From NCBI RefSeq assembly GCF_937616625.2, contig NC_065573.1, positions 21,281,001 to 21,345,000 on the forward strand: 64,000 bases of DNA, written 5' to 3'. The notes below the pieces were generated by a model, which did no database searches, was not told the DNA's origin, and was given only the letters and a program-made list of their open reading frames with translations. Position numbers and translations under genes: made by a program. Positions within the stretch are counted from its first letter, which is position 1. The number at the start of each line of letters is the position of its first letter. The stretch comes from Mercurialis annua (taxonomy: Eukaryota; Streptophyta; Magnoliopsida; Malpighiales; Euphorbiaceae). Of this stretch, positions 1-10,292 are shown one piece after another.

Positions 1-1310
1 TCCACTCTATCGCTCTTTGCCCGGTGACCCTCCAGGTCACATGGTCGATAAATTGGTCAAGCTACATCCGGAGGAAGTGTATACACAGGTTTTGGACCTT
101 GAGCTTTGGGCGAGGTGCTACTGTGTTTATCATAGCCTGGTATCTTTTATGGACACCATATCAGTGAATTGGACACCATGTCGGTGAATTGCTTGACTTA
201 GCGATACTCACTTTTGGCGAGGTTTCTTCTCCCCTACTTAGCGTTATCACTAGTTCCCCCCCAGTATGTCCGAGGTGGTTGTTATTCGCCGGACTGTAAA
301 GTCACGTGGGTGTTGGTTGCTCAGATAAAGTTGTCCAATATTCAAGACAGGTCTGACATCTAGCCTTTTGTTAGGGGGGGGGGGTGAACTACTCTTGAGA
401 TAAGGTCTTGGACTTGAAAGGACATGTCCTTTTGGTTGCCTTGTTGACAGTTGTTGTTGGGTTGTGCTAATGTGGCGATTGCTTCTCATCAGGGTCTCAG
501 CCATGTGTCAGGTAATTATTGATGGTGCGTTATTCAAGGAGGCGTTTCAATGAGAGGAGAGAGAAAATTTAAGACGTGCGTCTTTTCATTTCCCCTCTTT
601 TTTTTCAGTTATATATTCAGATTTCAAAAAACTTACACACTTTAAGCTTCTCGCAACATTTTCTACTCCCTTGTCAGCAGTTACTCTAAAAAACTCCCTT
701 ATATTTCTCTAAAAAAATTTCTGGTTCTCTCATCTGACTCTTTGATTTTTCTTGCTTTCACTCAAAGTTTTCCAAACAGATTTCATCACTCTTCTCAGGT
801 TATTCTTCGCCGTTTCATTAACAAGTAAGTATCACTTTTTGGTTATTTATTTCCCTGATCTCTGTGTGTATTTGTTTAGTTTTTGAGAATTTGCGTTATG
901 TTCATATGCTCTGTAGTAGATTTTTAGGTTTTGTCATAGATTTTGAGTTTTTTTCTTATTGCTTAAAGGAAAAAATTCCAGATTTCTGGAAATTTCTCGT
1001 GAACATTCTCATGTCAGTTTATGTTACATGCTTTCTATGTTCGTCTTTGAATAAGACCTAGAGATTTTGTGTATCTGGAATGTGTTTTTTATTTAATGGA
1101 TGAATTCTGAAAATCTAGAATTTTATCTCGGTTCTTCGTCTAGAGAGTGGATTTCCATAAACCTGGAAATTCGTCTTAGAGTTCTTCATGTTCATGCTGT
1201 TCACCCCTCTAGATTCCCAATTGGATCTTTAAATTTGTTTTCCTGCGAATTTTTCTTGTTTTTTTTTACTGGAACATGTCGCATCTGAGCTTGTTTCCAG
1301 TCCCTTAGGT
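1..1310. other. Gene-free leader upstream of the gag-like pseudogene
   Basis: I see no host gene here. A 20-bp unit (ggacaccat.tc.gtgaatt) is directly duplicated at 151-190. From about 590 the sequence becomes T-rich and CT-rich, like a plant 5' leader, and it ends just before the ATG of the gag-like reading frame at 1311. By inference it may be LTR plus leader of the same retroelement, but no paired LTR or primer-binding site was found in the window. Confidence 0.35.
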
Positions 1311-2858
1311 ATGTCGGGTGAACAGTCAGAGCACGAAGAGGGGAGGGGTTACGATGATGATGACCGCGAGGGGAAGGAATCTTCAGTCGAGATGGATATT
1401 GTTCGGCAGCTTCGAGCTGCTGCTCCTGTGGCCGAGGAGGTCGGGCCCTCTAATCCCCAACCTTCTCGGAAAGGAAAAGAGAAGGTCACTGCAGGGTCCG
1501 AGAAAGTTGCCGAAAAATCCGAGGACCGAGATATCATGGCATCGCGTTGCACCTAGGGGTTTCTGGACGCGATGTAGATAGCGTTTAGCATCCCGAAGGA
1601 GTACAAATTATCGCTGGTTCCAGAGGGAAAGAGGATAAATGATGTCCCGCCCGAGAATACCATTATGCTGACATTGGAGCACCTGCAATCCAAGATACGA
1701 TTCCTCATTGCCAAAGATGACAAGCTGCTGAGTAATTACTTCGAGCTGCCGCTATCTCAGATCCATCCCAACGGGGTTCGGCATTATTCTTATTTCTTGA
1801 AGCTCTGCCACCAGAACGGCGTGACACCGAGCATGAGGCTCTTTTACTACTTGTACTTGTTGTCTCTGAAGGACCGAAACCATTTTGCATATATTCAATT
1901 CCGAGGTGAGAGGAAATAAGTGCTTCCGGGGTTGGTTACCAGGGTTGTGGATTTGCTGAAGGAGTTCAAGGAGGACTACTTTCAGGTCACACACACAACC
2001 GGGCTGGGAGGTATGGTAACCTCCTGGGTGTCAGAGTGTTTTAAACCGGAGAAGTGGTTTCACACTCTGGCCCCTTTAGAGCTAGCTGATATAGTCAAGT
2101 TTCGGGATGCAGCTCCTGCTGGTGGGAAAGCCAAAGGCGACGAGCTGTGCCCCAAGATCCCGTTTAACTGTTGGAAAGTCATCGCCCCTCCTGACACTGG
2201 TTTGTCTTATATTTTCTATGTTAACTTTAGTTGATTGATTTAATTTGACTTGATTGATTCTCCTTTTGATTTTAATATGTTCTCATTTTAGTTTTCTTAG
2301 TGACCTGTACTGATTCGTACTTGTCTTGTACTTTTTCAGTGAATAGCAACGATGTCGGAAAGATGGCGGGGAGGAAGCGCAAGAGGCCGGCAAGCCGAGC
2401 TGCCACACCTGCACCTCCTCCAGCTGCGGAGGTGGATGCCACCTTCCTCCCGGAAGTGCCAGGTTCTGAACATGCTGTCCCGACCACTCCCATGGCGGGC
2501 ATTGCTGTTGTGCCCTTGCGGGTTCAGCTTCTTGATGGGGGTTGAGATCCCTACTATTGTTGCTTGTGGTGGAGCAACGCCGTTTATCAACCTTGACTCG
2601 ACCGAAACCGTTAACGGTCCAGGTCAAGGAGATGTCGGTGAAGGAGAGGTGAGTCAAAGTTCCCGACCTCACGTTCCCGAGATGCCTGATCTGCCCAATA
2701 TTTCTTCGGGGTCTACCAGCATGGCTTCTGATGCCCAACTTATCACGCGAGCGAGTTTTTCTGAATGGATGAACAGGCACAACAATGGTGTAAATGCCAC
2801 CTTGCGCGAGTTGACTATTGCCAGGGATTGTTGCTCAGGTGATTTAGTAAGACTTTGA
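1311..2858 (+). pseudogene. Degenerate retrotransposon gag-like gene (putative gypsy-type transposon family)
   Basis: A broken coding region in several segments. The first (1311-1556) is acidic and Lys/Glu-rich. The second (about 1592-2200) carries the recognisable core, including LPLSQIHPNGVRHYSYF and MRLFYYLYLLSL, which resembles plant proteins annotated as putative gypsy-type transposon. An in-frame TAA at 1917-1919 interrupts this core, and the same frame then continues to about 2234. After a possible intron (about 2203-2340) comes a basic, Ala/Pro-rich segment (KRKRPASRAATPAPPP). A frame change follows before the last segment, which ends near 2858. The internal stop and frame change make it a pseudogene. 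The family assignment rests on recalled similarity. Confidence 0.6.
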
Positions 2859-2869
2859 TTTTCTTTTAT

Positions 2870-4100
2870 CTTTTTGCAGGCCTTCAGTTGATGGGTTCTA
2901 AAACTTTTCCTATGGAAAAAAGAACAATGAATATAAACAACCTCTTAACAAATATGAGGCAAAAATTATCTTAACGTGGAAGGAAATAATGGCAAAATGG
3001 CTGCTACACAAAGCTAAGCATATGTAAGTTTAAGCTAATTGTTTTAAATGATAAAGTATAGCACGCTTTTGATTATCTGTTGATGTGTATGCCATGAAAT
3101 ATCAGTTATTTGCTTCAAGCTATGTATTCATTGATGATTTTTTGTGAAATTTGTTGGTCATAACGCATGTTCATATGGTTAGATAAATTTGAGGTGGTAT
3201 GCTTTCGAATAATGTATTATCCTTTAGGTAACATGAAAACATATGTCTTTAAATACGCAGGTTCGCTGGGCTCTGAAATCCTTGTTAGCAATTTATTTAG
3301 CAACAAAATGAATCTCAACAACTACACAAAATTAAGTTGTTTTAATAAAAGGAAATTTGGTATGATATCTTATGCACACAAAAATGTAACAAATATAGAT
3401 AGTTTGCTCAAATATGATGTTGTATTTCTTCGTGATAAACGCATTATAAATGGGAATATACACATTTCATTATCAGCTACCATTTAATGAAGACGTTGAC
3501 ATTTGTAAAAATTTAATTTGTCTATTCATGACACATGCAAATATTCTTATAGTTATCACACGCCTGGCTGGTTATACTTGAACTATCTAATGTATTAGTT
3601 ATGTATTTTTCTTTAGGTAAGACCAAAAAAAATCTATTTATCAATATGTAGGTTTGCCGGGATCTGAAACCCTAGTAACCAATTCCTTAGGTAGCAAAAT
3701 TAGCCTTAACAACTTTGAAAAACACATGGAAAAGAAAACAAGGGGAAGTGTTCCAAAACAACGGGAAAAGGGCAGCTACATTAAGATAAGTCCCTATTAC
3801 TTTTTTTTAAAGCTGTAAGGTTTTTGATGAAGCGCAAATCATAAAAATTTAGCTATTCGCTTTAAGGTGTGCGGTCAATTGATACTTGAAGTGCCAAATG
3901 TTTAATGTATTATCCTTTAGGTAACACCAAAATATTTGTTTATAAAAATACAGATTTGCTAGGGTCTGAAGCCCATGTAAGCAATTCATTTAGCAACAAA
4001 ATGAATCTTAACAACTCTTGAACAATGCGTGATAAAAACAGCATAACGTGGTCTAAAGCAATGGAAAAAGGACAGTTGTACGAAGTGAGTCCACGTTAAA
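2870..4100 (+). repeat. Four diverged exon-like repeat units
   Basis: Four related units lie near 2880, 3258, 3650 and 3950. Each has an AG-type acceptor-like start and then a coding-like stretch of consensus GSE.LVSN.FSNKMNLNN. Units 1, 3 and 4 continue into a related tail resembling ggaaaaaggacagttgtacg followed by GT; unit 2 diverges there. The intervening stretches are also related, with tttaggtaac shortly before units 2 to 4. All copies are diverged and one has an early stop, so this is unlikely to be a working gene. It looks like tandemly duplicated exon plus intron. I do not recognise the parent protein. Confidence 0.5.
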
Positions 4101-5456
4101 TTTGTTCTTTTTAAAGCTTTTTGACATTTGATGAATTGCATGTCATGAATTATTGGGTTTCACCTTAAGTTGTGTGGCTGGTAGATAGATACATCATGTT
4201 ATAATTTTTAAAAGAAAAATAAATATACTTGATTGTAAAGAGAACTGAAAGGTCAACTAAAAGTCGAACAATTGATGACTCAGTTATCCCTATGAATTCA
4301 ACGAACTAATTAGTATTATGGAAAGTACTACTTTAGTAAATATATTTAATTTACAAAAGAATGGTTGCTGACTATAGCTTTATATGTGATTGGACTTAGA
4401 TATAAAAGTCAATAAACTTTAATATAGGAGCTTATTTATATTTAATATCATTGATCATCTATATACATTAAGATATGAATATTAGCAAACAAAGAAAGAG
4501 CATATAAATATTATGATAATTATGGAGTAAGATATGAGTATTAGCAGATAAAAAAAAGCATGTCAATATTATAGCAATTATGTATTTCTTTTTACATATC
4601 TGTCATTACCAACTTAGTATCCAACCAAGTGAGGAACACATGCCCAACAAAAATACTACCAAACCTTTCCCCCATAATTAATACCTATATTAAGTAAAAA
4701 CTTTCATAACTAACAGGAGATCAACTAAACAAATTTTAAGCACATTTGACATTCTGTGAGTCGTACAAAAAAGGTCCACTGCTAATTGGCTTTGTCTATG
4801 TTTCCAAACTTCCATTTTATCTTTTTGTATTTAACCATTAATTCAGCATATGCACATTGGATAACTGTGCAAGTTTCAGTCATTTTTTCTAAGCTGCTAG
4901 TCAAGTCATCATTTTTAGGTTTAAAATAGTCATGAATATCAAACACATAAAGTTTCTTTAAAAAATTAATGGCCAGAAGCAGTCAACTTCTTAGTGTGCT
5001 CAACAACACCAACAACATTATACCCAAACACGACAACTGCTCGTTTTCAAGAATCTTGAAGTAATGTTCGGGCAGCTGTAGCTATTTTGCTAGAATGACA
5101 GTTTTTGGAATTATAATTGCATTCATCTAGAGAAAAAAATGTGGAAATAGAAAACCATTAAATGTACTAGAAGAAAATAATGGTAAAGGAAAAAATAACA
5201 ATGAAAGATAGGTGTAAAAAGAAATCTGTAACAACCTTTGTAAGGACTTCTCTAAGCAACTGTAGGTCCAGGCTACTGCAAGTTCAAATAGCTAGAAAAG
5301 TAAAACACACATGGTAAAATCAAGCTTTTTGACAGTACAAATGAAAGATATAAGAAACAGAAACTTAACTTTAAATGAGTTGACTTTGTTTGAAGGGCCA
5401 CTGTACCACTTTCTGTATAATATTAGGAGAGAAAGATCAGGTTAGCTCAAAAAGTA
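4101..5456. other. Gene-free AT-rich stretch
   Basis: No coding exon, RNA gene or clear element boundary could be supported on either strand. Simple A/T-rich sequence dominates. Confidence 0.5.
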
Positions 5457-5465
5457 ATAAAACAA

Positions 5466-5774
5466 GGGTTAATGTCAAAAAAAATCACGAACTTTACATG
5501 TTTTCTCATTTTAATCATGTAGTTTAAATTTTCTCATTTTCATGCACGAACTACCAGTTTTTCCCAAATTCATACACAGTGCTGAGGTGACACTCATTCA
5601 TTGGTGTAAAATGACCTCCACCTCAAGGAATTACACCAATAGAGTCGTGACACCTCAGCACCGTGCATGAATTTGAGAAAAAGTGATAGTTCGTGCATGA
5701 AAATGAGAAAATTTAAACTACGTGATTAAAATGAGAAAACGTGTAAAGTTCGTGAATTTTTATGACATTAACCC
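5466..5774. mobile_element. MULE-type MITE, 309 bp
   Basis: Nearly the whole element is an inverted repeat. The left end gggttaatgtc is mirrored by gacattaaccc, and the arms continue through motifs such as ttttctcattttaatca and tcatgcacgaact. It is flanked by perfect 9-bp direct repeats, ataaaacaa, at 5457-5465 and 5775-5783. A 9-bp target duplication with long terminal inverted repeats is characteristic of Mutator-like elements. There is no coding capacity. Confidence 0.88.
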
Positions 5775-6352
5775 ATAAAACAATTGTGCATATAGAACAA
5801 AAGAACTACAGAATTGAAAAGAGACTATTTTTACCGTATAATAGGTAAAGTGATTGTAGCTGTATGCTCTTCTCAGCAAATGCTCCAATTTATATCCTTT
5901 TTTCCAGGGGTAAGATGGTCAATTTCACTACTCAGAAGGGTAAAGTACAGCCATCGAGTAAAATAGAAGAGTGTTCAGAATTACCTCCAAAACAACCTAT
6001 GATAAGAGGACAATTGGTATGAAATGACAGAAAATAGAAAAGTATTCTGCCCCAGCTAAAAACTCTCTGAATCACAGCCAAAATAACCAATAAGAGAAGT
6101 GCAAATGGCGTGAAATGAGTGGAAGATGAACAACTACATGGCCTTTGGTGCAACCCTATGGAAAAAGTTGACAGTTGACCGCCCCTTACTCTAAAAGACA
6201 CCTTTTCAATAAGTTAATATTTTTAAAGATATAATTAAACTTAATTGTGACCATAGATGCCTTTATAAAGCTGAAGCCCATTTTACTTTTCAATGTACAG
6301 TAAAATGGCTCCAGTTTTATAATAGATATATTGATATATTGATTATAAATTT

Positions 6353-6648
6353 TGGTTAAGGTCACTATATATAGCACAATCTTTTGTATTTTTTTCGATT
6401 TAAACGCAAACTAAAAAGTGTCTCGTCCATTAGTACAAATTTTTCATTCTATAGCCCGATTTTATACTTTGTTTTTTGTTAAAATAAAGTCGTTTTTGGT
6501 CGTACGGACGACCAAAACGATGTCGTTTTAGACATTTATGCTATATATGACACATAATGAAAGGTTGTGATAATAGTTGAGACGTTTTATAATTTGTGCT
6601 TAAAATAAAAAAAAAGCTAAAGATTGCGCTATATGGTTATCTTAACCC
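6353..6648. mobile_element. MULE-type MITE, 296 bp
   Basis: The terminal inverted repeats read tggttaaggtcactatatat at the left and, reversed, gggttaagataaccatata at the right, with a shared following stretch (gcacaatctttt / gcgcaatcttta). The flanks tataaattt (6344-6352) and tataaatta (6649-6657) match at 8 of 9 positions. The interior carries a short hairpin, tggtcgtacggacgacca, near 6498-6515. The size and structure match the other MITEs here. Confidence 0.78.
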
Positions 6649-7195
6649 TATAAATTATAAATAATTTATTTTAAGTAATTTAAATTTATTTTCAATTTAT
6701 AATCAGCTAACTAAGAGGTATAGTTTACATTGAGTTCAGTTTATATTGAATTTACATTAAATTTATAATAAGTCTACATTTAGTTTGTACTGAAGTTGTA
6801 TCTAATTTATATTGAGTTTTCATTAAATTTACTTTTAAAATACTATCAATTATTTTCCCTTTATAGGTTTATTTTTAGTATTATAATTTTTAAATAAATT
6901 AAGTTTACTTTAAATTTATAATCGGTTCACTAAGGGGTTTATTTTACATTGAATTTATATGAAATTTACATTTAGTTTATATTAAATTTATATTAAGTTT
7001 AGTTTTAATATACTATCAATTATTTTTTATTTTATAAGTCTATTTTCGGTATTATAAATTTTAAGTAATTATTATTAGTAAAAACCGGCCGATTTAGTTA
7101 AAATTAAATCAACTATTATTTTTAATTAAAAAATAAGTAACTATATTATCTTATCTCTTTAACCAAACCGACCGAATTAATTAGATAATTTAATA
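6649..7195. repeat. Degenerate AT-rich short-period repeats
   Basis: Loose repetitions of tttacattgagttta and atttatattgaattt-like words alternate with ttaaatttat. No gene is visible. The pattern resembles the low-complexity filler found inside several transposons elsewhere in this window. Confidence 0.4.
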
Positions 7196-7484
7196 GGGTT
7201 AATTGCAAATTCATACACGAATTTTACCCTAATTTGTAATTATAATATAAACTTTGAAACTTGGCAATATCAGTAACCAACTTTATACTTTTGCCAAGTC
7301 GATACACCAAACTCCAAAAACACTAACGTGGACATTGTAATACTCTGTCATGTGTCGTTGCATGATTGGTCGGTGTATCAATTTGCTAAAAATGAAAGTT
7401 GGTTACTGACATTGTCAAATTTTAATTTTTTTTATTATAATTGCAGATTAGGATAAAGTTCGTATATGAATTTGCAATTAACTC
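7196..7484. mobile_element. MULE-type MITE, 289 bp
   Basis: The left end gggttaattgcaaattcat is mirrored by atgaatttgcaattaactc at the right. A second symmetric block (gtaaccaacttt / aaagttggttac) lies further in. Perfect 9-bp flanking repeats aatttaata occur at 7187-7195 and 7485-7493. Non-coding, and of the same structural class as the element at 5466. Confidence 0.88.
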
Positions 7485-8006
7485 AATTTAATAAAACTGA
7501 TAAAAATATAAAAAGTAACAATTAAAAAATATTTTTATCAATTTAGATAATTGATTTTTGAACTCTTAGTTATAACCGAAACAACATTGTCTATCAATCG
7601 AACTGATTAAACTAATCAAATTAAACCGAAATAGATTTGTTAATTTGATTTAATCAATTTTTTCACTCACACTAGTGAGAGTTATGGATAAAATTTCATG
7701 CAAGACATAAACTATTAAGATTCTTATCCATTCAATCCATGACAACTATAATCACAAAGTAGTTAATATAAATTTGGTCAACTTAATTGTTTGAGCTGGA
7801 TATATCACACTTTCTACTTGCTTTCATAATCAAATACTATTATCACCCAAAAGTGAGCTTAATCACAGTAGCAATGGTTAGCAACAACTCCCATTACTAC
7901 CTTAATCCTCATTAACAAAAAAAAAAGTTAGTATTACATTAAAAATAAATAAATCAATTTAAGTTGACAATTGTAACCAACCAACCAAATCCTCTAATTC
8001 TCTTTG

Positions 8007-8015
8007 TATATAAAT
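8007..8015 (+). promoter_or_regulatory. TATA box of the CASP gene
   Basis: TATATAAAT lies 112 bp upstream of the CASP start codon, followed by a pyrimidine-rich and (tttca)-repeat leader typical of a plant 5' untranslated region. The transcription start is inferred near 8040. Confidence 0.6.
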
Positions 8016-8126
8016 GCAACTCAATTTCATTTCATTTCATCACAATCAATTTTGAGTCTTATTCTCATCAACAATTTGAAGAAGAAAAAAAGAGAATATT
8101 TTTTGTATTAATTTGAGTAAAGAAAA

Positions 8127-9293
8127 ATGTCAACTACAATTGAAATTGGTGGTGAATCAAGTGCTGTTGCTAAGGGCAAAGCACCTTTAATTGGAGTTTC
8201 TAATTATACTAGTAGTTATGAGAAAAAAGGAGGCTATAAGAAAGGGATTGCTATTTTTGACTTTATTATGAGACTTGGTGGTGTCATTTCTGCTCTTAGT
8301 GCTGCTGCTATTGTGGGAACTAGTGATGAAACTCTCCCCTTTTTCACTCAGTTCTTTCAATTTGAAGCTGGTTATGATGATTTTCCTACTTTCCAGTAAG
8401 TTTTTTTACCTTTTAAAAAAAAATCACTATTTAATTTTAGTATAGAGGGCTCTACAACATCTAAGACGTAAGTCGACGATCACTCCTTTACCGGTTGTCT
8501 CTTATTGTTTAAAAAATTTATAAAAATCATCTCGAATTAATTCTTTTTTTTTTGGGAATGGCTCCATTTTTCTTAAGTCCATTTAGATGGATGATACATA
8601 AGCAATCAAACTAAATTAAGATTTGCTTATGTGTCATCCATCTAAATGGACTTGAGGAAAATAGAGGGATTATGAACTTGAGGGGAGCTACTCCTTTTTT
8701 TTTTTCATTAGAAATCCAATTAACCGTAAAAAATGATCGTTTTATGCTCCTCTCTTATTCAATTATTGGCCGCTCGTCCGCTATTTTTCTCTCTTTTAAT
8801 TTTAGTTATAATATTTAAAATTTATTTAATGCATTTAAATATAAAGACTAAATGAGAAAATAAAATGCAGGTTCTTTGTGATAGCAATGGGACTAGTTGC
8901 GGGGTATTTGGTCCTTTCACTTCCATTTTCAGTTGTAGGCATAATTCGCCCTCATGCTCTTGGAATCAGACTCTTCCTCCTTATTTCCGACACTGTACGT
9001 ACTTACTCAACATTTAAATTCTCATATATTCATATCAATTCCTTAATAAAATATTAATTTTATTTCTATCAATACAGATTGCACTGACACTAAACACCGC
9101 CGCGGGTGCTGCGGCGGCTGCCGTAGTGTACTTAGCACACAACGGGAACCAAAGTGCAAACTGGCTGGCTGTGTGCCAACAGTTCGGTGATTTTTGCCAG
9201 AATGTGAGCGGCGGTGTGGTGGCTTCATTTGCTTCGGTGGTTGTGTTTGTGGTGTTAGTTGTTGTGTCTGCGGTGGCTCTTCGAAAGCAGTAA
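8127..9293 (+). CDS. Casparian strip membrane domain protein (CASP1-like), 3 exons, 202 aa
   Basis: Exons 8127-8395, 8871-8994 and 9078-9293 join in frame with GT..AG introns. The product is a four-span plasma-membrane protein of the CASP family, which marks the endodermal membrane domain and scaffolds lignin deposition of the Casparian strip. The segments are TM1 about 40-64 with the conserved Arg49, TM2 about 91-115, TM3 about 122-149 with the conserved Asp130, and TM4 near the C-terminus. The first extracellular loop carries [12 protein letters not shown] (68-79), the signature of true CASPs rather than general CASP-like proteins. The second loop has [13 protein letters not shown] (159-171) with Cys164 and Cys171. 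The length is close to that of Arabidopsis CASP1. It should be expressed in root endodermis. All motifs are intact. Confidence 0.93.
8562..8666. repeat. Long-arm hairpin in CASP intron 1
   Basis: Two arms of about 44 nt, both reading close to tccatttagatggatgacac and ending in cataagcaa, face each other around a loop of about 17-18 nt. A few mismatches are spread along the stem. It lies inside the first intron and has no coding content. It is probably a short palindromic MITE. A transcribed copy could fold like a small-RNA precursor, which is inference. Confidence 0.65.
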
Positions 9294-9561
9294 TTTATGA
9301 AGAATTTGAGCAAGAAACTAAATCCTTAATCGTTTTTGGTTTCTTTGATTTGTTGTTTGCTTTTGTTTGGTTTGGTTGAAGATGTATTTATTGTTATCAT
9401 TCACTTGTATTATTATTTGGAAGAAAATTGAAATGAAAATCTTTTATGTTGAATTATGTTTTAATTTTTCCTAAAAGATAATTTTGTGTTAATTTCACAA
9501 TAATAATTATGTTCTAGACATTATGCAATCAATCAACCAAATTGGAAAATCGAATAATCAA

Positions 9562-9660
9562 CCGGCTATAGTTTAAATGATATGTGCGCTAAACAGCATC
9601 CTACTAAGATCGTGAGTTTAATTCTACCACAAGTGCTCTTTCTTTTCAATTATCAAAATA
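9562..9660 (+). mobile_element. tRNA-derived SINE fragment
   Basis: It has an A-box-like head (ctatagtttaaatgatatg), then a B-box-like agatcgtgagtttaattc, then accacaagtgctctttcttt with an A-rich end. The same order and words recur at 20403, 21016, 46023 and 56433, which defines a dispersed family. Confidence 0.55.
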
Positions 9661-10292
9661 AAAACAACTGAGTGTTATTAAATAAACACAAACTCACTTA
9701 AATCGTTAAATAATTCGATCGGTTTTTACCTATATTAAACTAAAATTTTAAAACTAGTATAATAAAATTACAATAAACTGACTTTTTATCAATTAAGATC
9801 AATTAGGCTTAATTTTTTTTAAATCAAGTCAAAATAGTTAACATCAAAATAAAAAAATGAAAAAGTTTAAATTCATTTGACCTAGAATATAGTCATCTAA
9901 ATCTATTTAATGTTAATAAACAAAACAAAATATAATTATTTTTTAAAACAGAAATCTATAGATTAAAAAACTTTTTTCTTAGCTTAGAAGTGGCTTAGTT
10001 GGTACTCCTACTCAATTACATGCTGATCAACCCGCACCAGCCACACTAAACCAAAAGCAAACCGGACCAAAATCGTAAATAACCAAACTATAAAAGGCCA
10101 TTTTCGTCATTCATAACACCACAGACTGCCTAGTAATATTTCCAGTCTTCCACTACTGTACTATCTGCTAACCTCACGCGCTTCAACTCTGTTTCTATCT
10201 GTACAGAAACTATTTTTTCCCGGCAAAATCTAACAATTCAGATTATCAGTTAGCTAATTAGGGTTTTATTTTAGGGTTTGATTAAGAAAAAA
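9661..10292. other. Intergenic region and 5' leader of DCP1
   Basis: AT-rich spacer. The last part contains agggttttattttagggttt, typical of plant 5' leaders, just before the DCP1 ATG. No clear TATA box was identified. Confidence 0.45.

Noticed and set aside
2283..2780. 165-aa minus-strand frame
   Set aside because: Antisense to the gag-like pseudogene, in its GC-richer part. Composition-driven.
3167..3487. 106-aa plus-strand frame as a gene
   Set aside because: It spans one of the exon-like repeat units plus flanking intron-like sequence; the other copies are broken, so it is not called as a CDS.
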